A stretch of 64,000 nucleotides of DNA from positions 124,001-188,000 of the forward strand of contig JBALVY010000006.1 in assembly GCA_036960375.1 (NCBI GenBank), in the 5' to 3' direction. The position numbers and the translations under genes were made by a program. Source of the stretch: CAWVSB01 sp036960375 (GTDB taxonomy: Bacteria > Pseudomonadota > Gammaproteobacteria > Pseudomonadales > CAWVSB01). Position 1 is the stretch's first letter, and every line of letters starts with the position of its first letter. Shown here in pieces: positions 61,046-64,000 of this stretch. The notes beneath the pieces are model-generated. The model was not told the origin of the DNA and did no database searches. It saw only the letters and a program-made list of their open reading frames with translations.

Positions 61046-64000
61046 TTAGTTCAGAGGGATAGGTGATTCGGTATCGTTTGCCGCACCGCGGTTAATTCGC
61101 CACAAAATATCGACTGCACTGGTTTTACCACTATAAGCTTCGACAAAAATATTGTCGCTCAGGCGATAGCGGGCGGTAAATGCGCTGGTCTGTTCGAAAA
61201 TACTATAACCGTATTTTAGGTACAGATTAGGCCCAAGATAACCACTCATTTGGGCCTCCTGACCACTTTCACCCGTATCAGTACCTATATTAAAATCATT
61301 GATGCCCATCTGACTGGCCACTTCTCCGGCTCTTTCATTGGTCGAGGCCAAGCCTGCTGAAACAACGGCCTGTGACATCATGCCCTGCTGCTCGCTTGAT
61401 TCGTCAGGCATTCGACCGGTCAGTAAAAAATGGATCTTGTCGTTATCAGACATGGCCGGTGTCGAATACAGACTCAGCTCCGGAGCACTGATTTGTCCCT
61501 CTACCAATACACCCACAGTGATACTCTCGATTGATCTATTGTTACGCTCGGCCTTAATTAATACATCAGGGTTATCTATTGGGCCGGAAAAGATCATACG
61601 GCCGTCTTTGATCACTAAGTCTTGACCATAGGCTTTATATCTACCGTCAATCAGAGAAATAGCCCCACTTGAAACAAGGGGGTTTTGATCTTGCTGACGA
61701 AGCTGTAAATTTCCTTTTAGCTTGCTGTACAAACCGAAACCCCGAAACTGTACGTCATCTCCCAGTAACAGTCGCAAATCAGTATTCACAGCCCAAAGTT
61801 CGCTTGGCTCTGCTTCTTCGTGGAGTAAAACAGTATCTTGGGAGGGTGAAATCGCCGATGTAGGGAGTTCGCGAATATTAATACGCGCCTTCGGGATACT
61901 AACGTCCCCGCTTAATTTAATGTTTTGCGGCCCAGCTTCCAAAAGCAAGTCTGCGTTGACGTGCAGATTAGATCGATACATCGGCTCAATCAGCAAATTG
62001 TCAGCAAGCAAATGCATATCGGCTGACCAATCATTACTTTTCCAGTCAGCCTTTCCGACAAGCTGAATGTCGCCGGTATCTACATCCAGATTACCGCTGA
62101 GTCTCGCCTCACGGCCGCTAAATTCTGCGTTCAGGGAAAATCCATCTAAAGGAAGAGGAGAGCCAATGATATCGGCCTGACCATCTTCCACGCGCAGATC
62201 TCCATCAATCAAAAAGCCCTTGTCATCTTCTGACAACGTAATATCACTGACCAATCGACCTGAAAACTGCCGTGTAGCTGGGATAAAAGCTGCCAGTGGC
62301 GACAAGTCCAGACCCTGGCTCAGGAGAGTCGCCGATAAGCGTTGATTCTTACGACTCAACAAGCCATGTATTTCTCCCAACTCGGCAGATTCCACCAGCC
62401 AACTAGCATTTATGTCGTCACCCGAGATCTCCCCGTGTGCTTCGAAAGCCTCGACTGCAACATCGAGTACTTCCCCGGTTGTCGACTGCCAGCTCAAAGA
62501 CAAATCCACAGTCGTCAAATCGGCTTTAATAGAGGGTATCTCACCCGCTGAAAATGCAGCTGAAACCAACTCGAGATTCAAGGCTCCCGACAGATCTATA
62601 GTGTTATTGAAGAATGGCTTAAGCCAAGCAAGGGGAAGCTTAGTGCCACGTAGTTCAGCAGCACTAAACCCGTTGTTTTGCCATCTAACCACCTGCTTAT
62701 TGCATAGCTGCTGTGTGTTATTTCGGGTATTTACAAGACACCAGTCGCTCAGCCCGGCGCTCATTTGTTCAAGGTTGAGCTGAGCGGTGAGAGGTTCTCG
62801 AATTTCCCATTTGGATTCGTTCTCTTCATCTGACGCTATATCGCTAACAAAAAGCTCGTTGCACTGGCTCTTAAATTGTTGCCATGACGAAAGAATGTCG
62901 ATGTCACAGGCCAAACCAATCTGACCCAGGTCTTCGGCATCAATGGTCACTTTGAGAGATTGCTTTAATAAGGGTCCGCTACTGAGTAATTTGAGGTTCA
63001 GAGCAGGTAACTCCGGCTTAATATGTAGGCCGGTGATCTGAAGCTGAATACCCGTACCCAGGTCTCCGCTTTCTTTCATTTGAACGTTCAGGCTGGCCTG
63101 TTCTAAATCTAAATCGTACCAGGCAAAATTGGCAAGTGAGATATTCCCATTAATATCGGGAGTTAATAACTTACCTGTTAACTGACCCTCGGCATCAATA
63201 TTTCCTTGCGCGTGTGCAATTAGACGGCTGACGTCGGGGAAGTGTAGCTTCCATATCAGGCTGTTACCCCCGCTGCGGGAAATTTGACCATTGGCTTGCA
63301 CAAAGGCGTCACCAAGATTGAGCGCTAGAGAATCCATTGCCAGCATGGAGTGGTTGTAACTTACTGCTCCACGCCCCGAAAGCTCACGTCCGCCCAATAC
63401 ACCAGTAAGACTTTCAATACTGAGCGAGCCCTCAAGGCCATCGGCGGCTAAATTGACTACGGCTTCCAATTCAGCATTCACTGATCCGTTTAATCTCGTA
63501 TCTTTTATTTGATCAGGTTGAAACTGCATAGGGTTAATATCCGTTAGAGCGAGTTTAATACGGCTACTAACAAGTTCGTCCAAGTTAATGGATCCGCTGA
63601 TACCCATTTGACCATCGGGAAGAACCAGACTGAGTTGATCAATAAGGGCCTGCTCTGGGGTTATAGAGGCTTGCAATTTTAAACTATGTTCGCCCGACCA
63701 CATGGAATGGCTGAATCCGAAGTCTGCCTCCAGATCGAAAGAATCCATTTGACCTGACGCTCGCAATTCACCCGGCATGACCGTCAAACGGTGGTCATCG
63801 TATTGATAATCAAAGTTTTCCCACACTGTAAGTTGTGCCGAGAAGGGCAGCTGAGGGTCTAGCACATCGGCTATAGCATGCAGCTGTAAGGGGTATTCAC
63901 CCCAGCTGGCGAACTCCAGTTCAAGTTTAGCAAGGTCGCCTGCAATAGCTAAATTCAGTGCTGGTAATTGCTGCGGCAATTCGCTATGCAAACTAACAGT
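61046..64000 (-). CDS. tamB: TamB, translocation and assembly module subunit (partial, 5' end outside window)
   Basis: The C-terminal 984 residues of an AsmA-like/DUF490 protein. It is anchored in the inner membrane and bridges the periplasm to TamA, aiding autotransporter assembly or phospholipid transport to the outer membrane. The visible part is made of repeating beta-strand stretches, as expected for the long hydrophobic groove. The DUF490 end is typical: GLASTNERAGEVASQMGIND, LGPNLYLKYGYSIFEQTSAF and TARYRLSDNIFVEAYSG. The frame is open to the right window edge. tamA is expected just upstream. Position next to the RND operon is likely chance. Confidence 0.92.
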   Translation of the reverse strand, partial: TVSLHSELPQQLPALNLAIAGDLAKLELEFASWGEYPLQLHAIADVLDPQLPFSAQLTVWENFDYQYDDHRLTVMPGELRASGQMDSFDLEADFGFSHSMWSGEHSLKLQASITPEQALIDQLSLVLPDGQMGISGSINLDELVSSRIKLALTDINPMQFQPDQIKDTRLNGSVNAELEAVVNLAADGLEGSLSIESLTGVLGGRELSGRGAVSYNHSMLAMDSLALNLGDAFVQANGQISRSGGNSLIWKLHFPDVSRLIAHAQGNIDAEGQLTGKLLTPDINGNISLANFAWYDLDLEQASLNVQMKESGDLGTGIQLQITGLHIKPELPALNLKLLSSGPLLKQSLKVTIDAEDLGQIGLACDIDILSSWQQFKSQCNELFVSDIASDEENESKWEIREPLTAQLNLEQMSAGLSDWCLVNTRNNTQQLCNKQVVRWQNNGFSAAELRGTKLPLAWLKPFFNNTIDLSGALNLELVSAAFSAGEIPSIKADLTTVDLSLSWQSTTGEVLDVAVEAFEAHGEISGDDINASWLVESAELGEIHGLLSRKNQRLSATLLSQGLDLSPLAAFIPATRQFSGRLVSDITLSEDDKGFLIDGDLRVEDGQADIIGSPLPLDGFSLNAEFSGREARLSGNLDVDTGDIQLVGKADWKSNDWSADMHLLADNLLIEPMYRSNLHVNADLLLEAGPQNIKLSGDVSIPKARINIRELPTSAISPSQDTVLLHEEAEPSELWAVNTDLRLLLGDDVQFRGFGLYSKLKGNLQLRQQDQNPLVSSGAISLIDGRYKAYGQDLVIKDGRMIFSGPIDNPDVLIKAERNNRSIESITVGVLVEGQISAPELSLYSTPAMSDNDKIHFLLTGRMPDESSEQQGMMSQAVVSAGLASTNERAGEVASQMGINDFNIGTDTGESGQEAQMSGYLGPNLYLKYGYSIFEQTSAFTARYRLSDNIFVEAYSGKTSAVDILWRINRGAANDTESPIPLN

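Noticed and set aside
1..64000. Mobile elements, CRISPR, tRNA and rRNA genes
   Set aside because: No transposase, integrase, regularly spaced repeats or cloverleaf-like RNA gene was recognised by reading; a covariance-model scan would settle small RNAs.

Overview
The window is a contiguous piece of a gammaproteobacterial chromosome, densely packed with core genes and with no insertion sequence, prophage, CRISPR array, rRNA or tRNA gene that I can see. Base composition looks uniform (near 48% GC by eye). Several proteins (ThrH, CysB, PabB, PpsA/PpsR, RoxA, the FtsK-LolA-RarA-SerS block) read like those of Pseudomonadales, Cellvibrionales or Spongiibacteraceae relatives. The B12-dependent methylmalonyl-CoA genes and the RND pump fit a free-living aerobic, possibly marine, heterotroph. 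Genus is not determinable from the sequence alone.

Left part (1-10.1 kb): the end of a metallo-beta-lactamase-fold protein, moaCDE (molybdopterin synthesis), a flavin reductase and a zinc-ribbon Nudix hydrolase. Then comes a tightly coupled run rmuC-bcp-hotdog thioesterase-HIT-PPOX-SDR. An acyl-CoA ligase with a SnoaL-like gene (minus strand) and a second SDR follow. The thioesterase, PPOX, SDRs, ligase and SnoaL-like protein look like accessory catabolic genes.

10.1-18.0 kb: exodeoxyribonuclease III, a yajC detached from secDF, D-cysteine desulfhydrase, an AGCS amino-acid/Na+ symporter with a 5'-nucleotidase, cysB, thrH and pabB. cysB and thrH are separated by a perfect 19-nt palindrome.

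18.0-27.0 kb: a six-gene operon converting propionyl-CoA to succinyl-CoA. It has a clear sigma70-type promoter and a structured leader of about 190 nt. It encodes a carboxyltransferase, a very divergent 951-residue biotin carboxylase/biotin carrier, methylmalonyl-CoA epimerase, single-chain B12-dependent mutase, the MeaB GTPase chaperone and a YiiD-type hotdog protein. This is the most distinctive system in the window.

27.0-39.8 kb: divergent ppsR/ppsA (PEP synthase and its regulator), an orphan secretin N-domain-like secreted protein, and then the block roxA-purB-hflD-mnmA-nudJ / rluE-icd known from E. coli. Here the block is interrupted by a diguanylate cyclase gene and by a 167-nt imperfect palindrome between hflD and purB.

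39.9-45.4 kb: the N-degron module, with clpS-clpA converging on aat-bpt-infA, then trxB. 45.7-54.4 kb: the operon-like array ftsK-lolA-rarA-crcB-serS-cysG-gor. 54.4-64.0 kb (minus strand): prc tail-specific protease, an RND efflux permease and its lipoprotein adaptor, and the C-terminal 984 residues of tamB running off the right edge.
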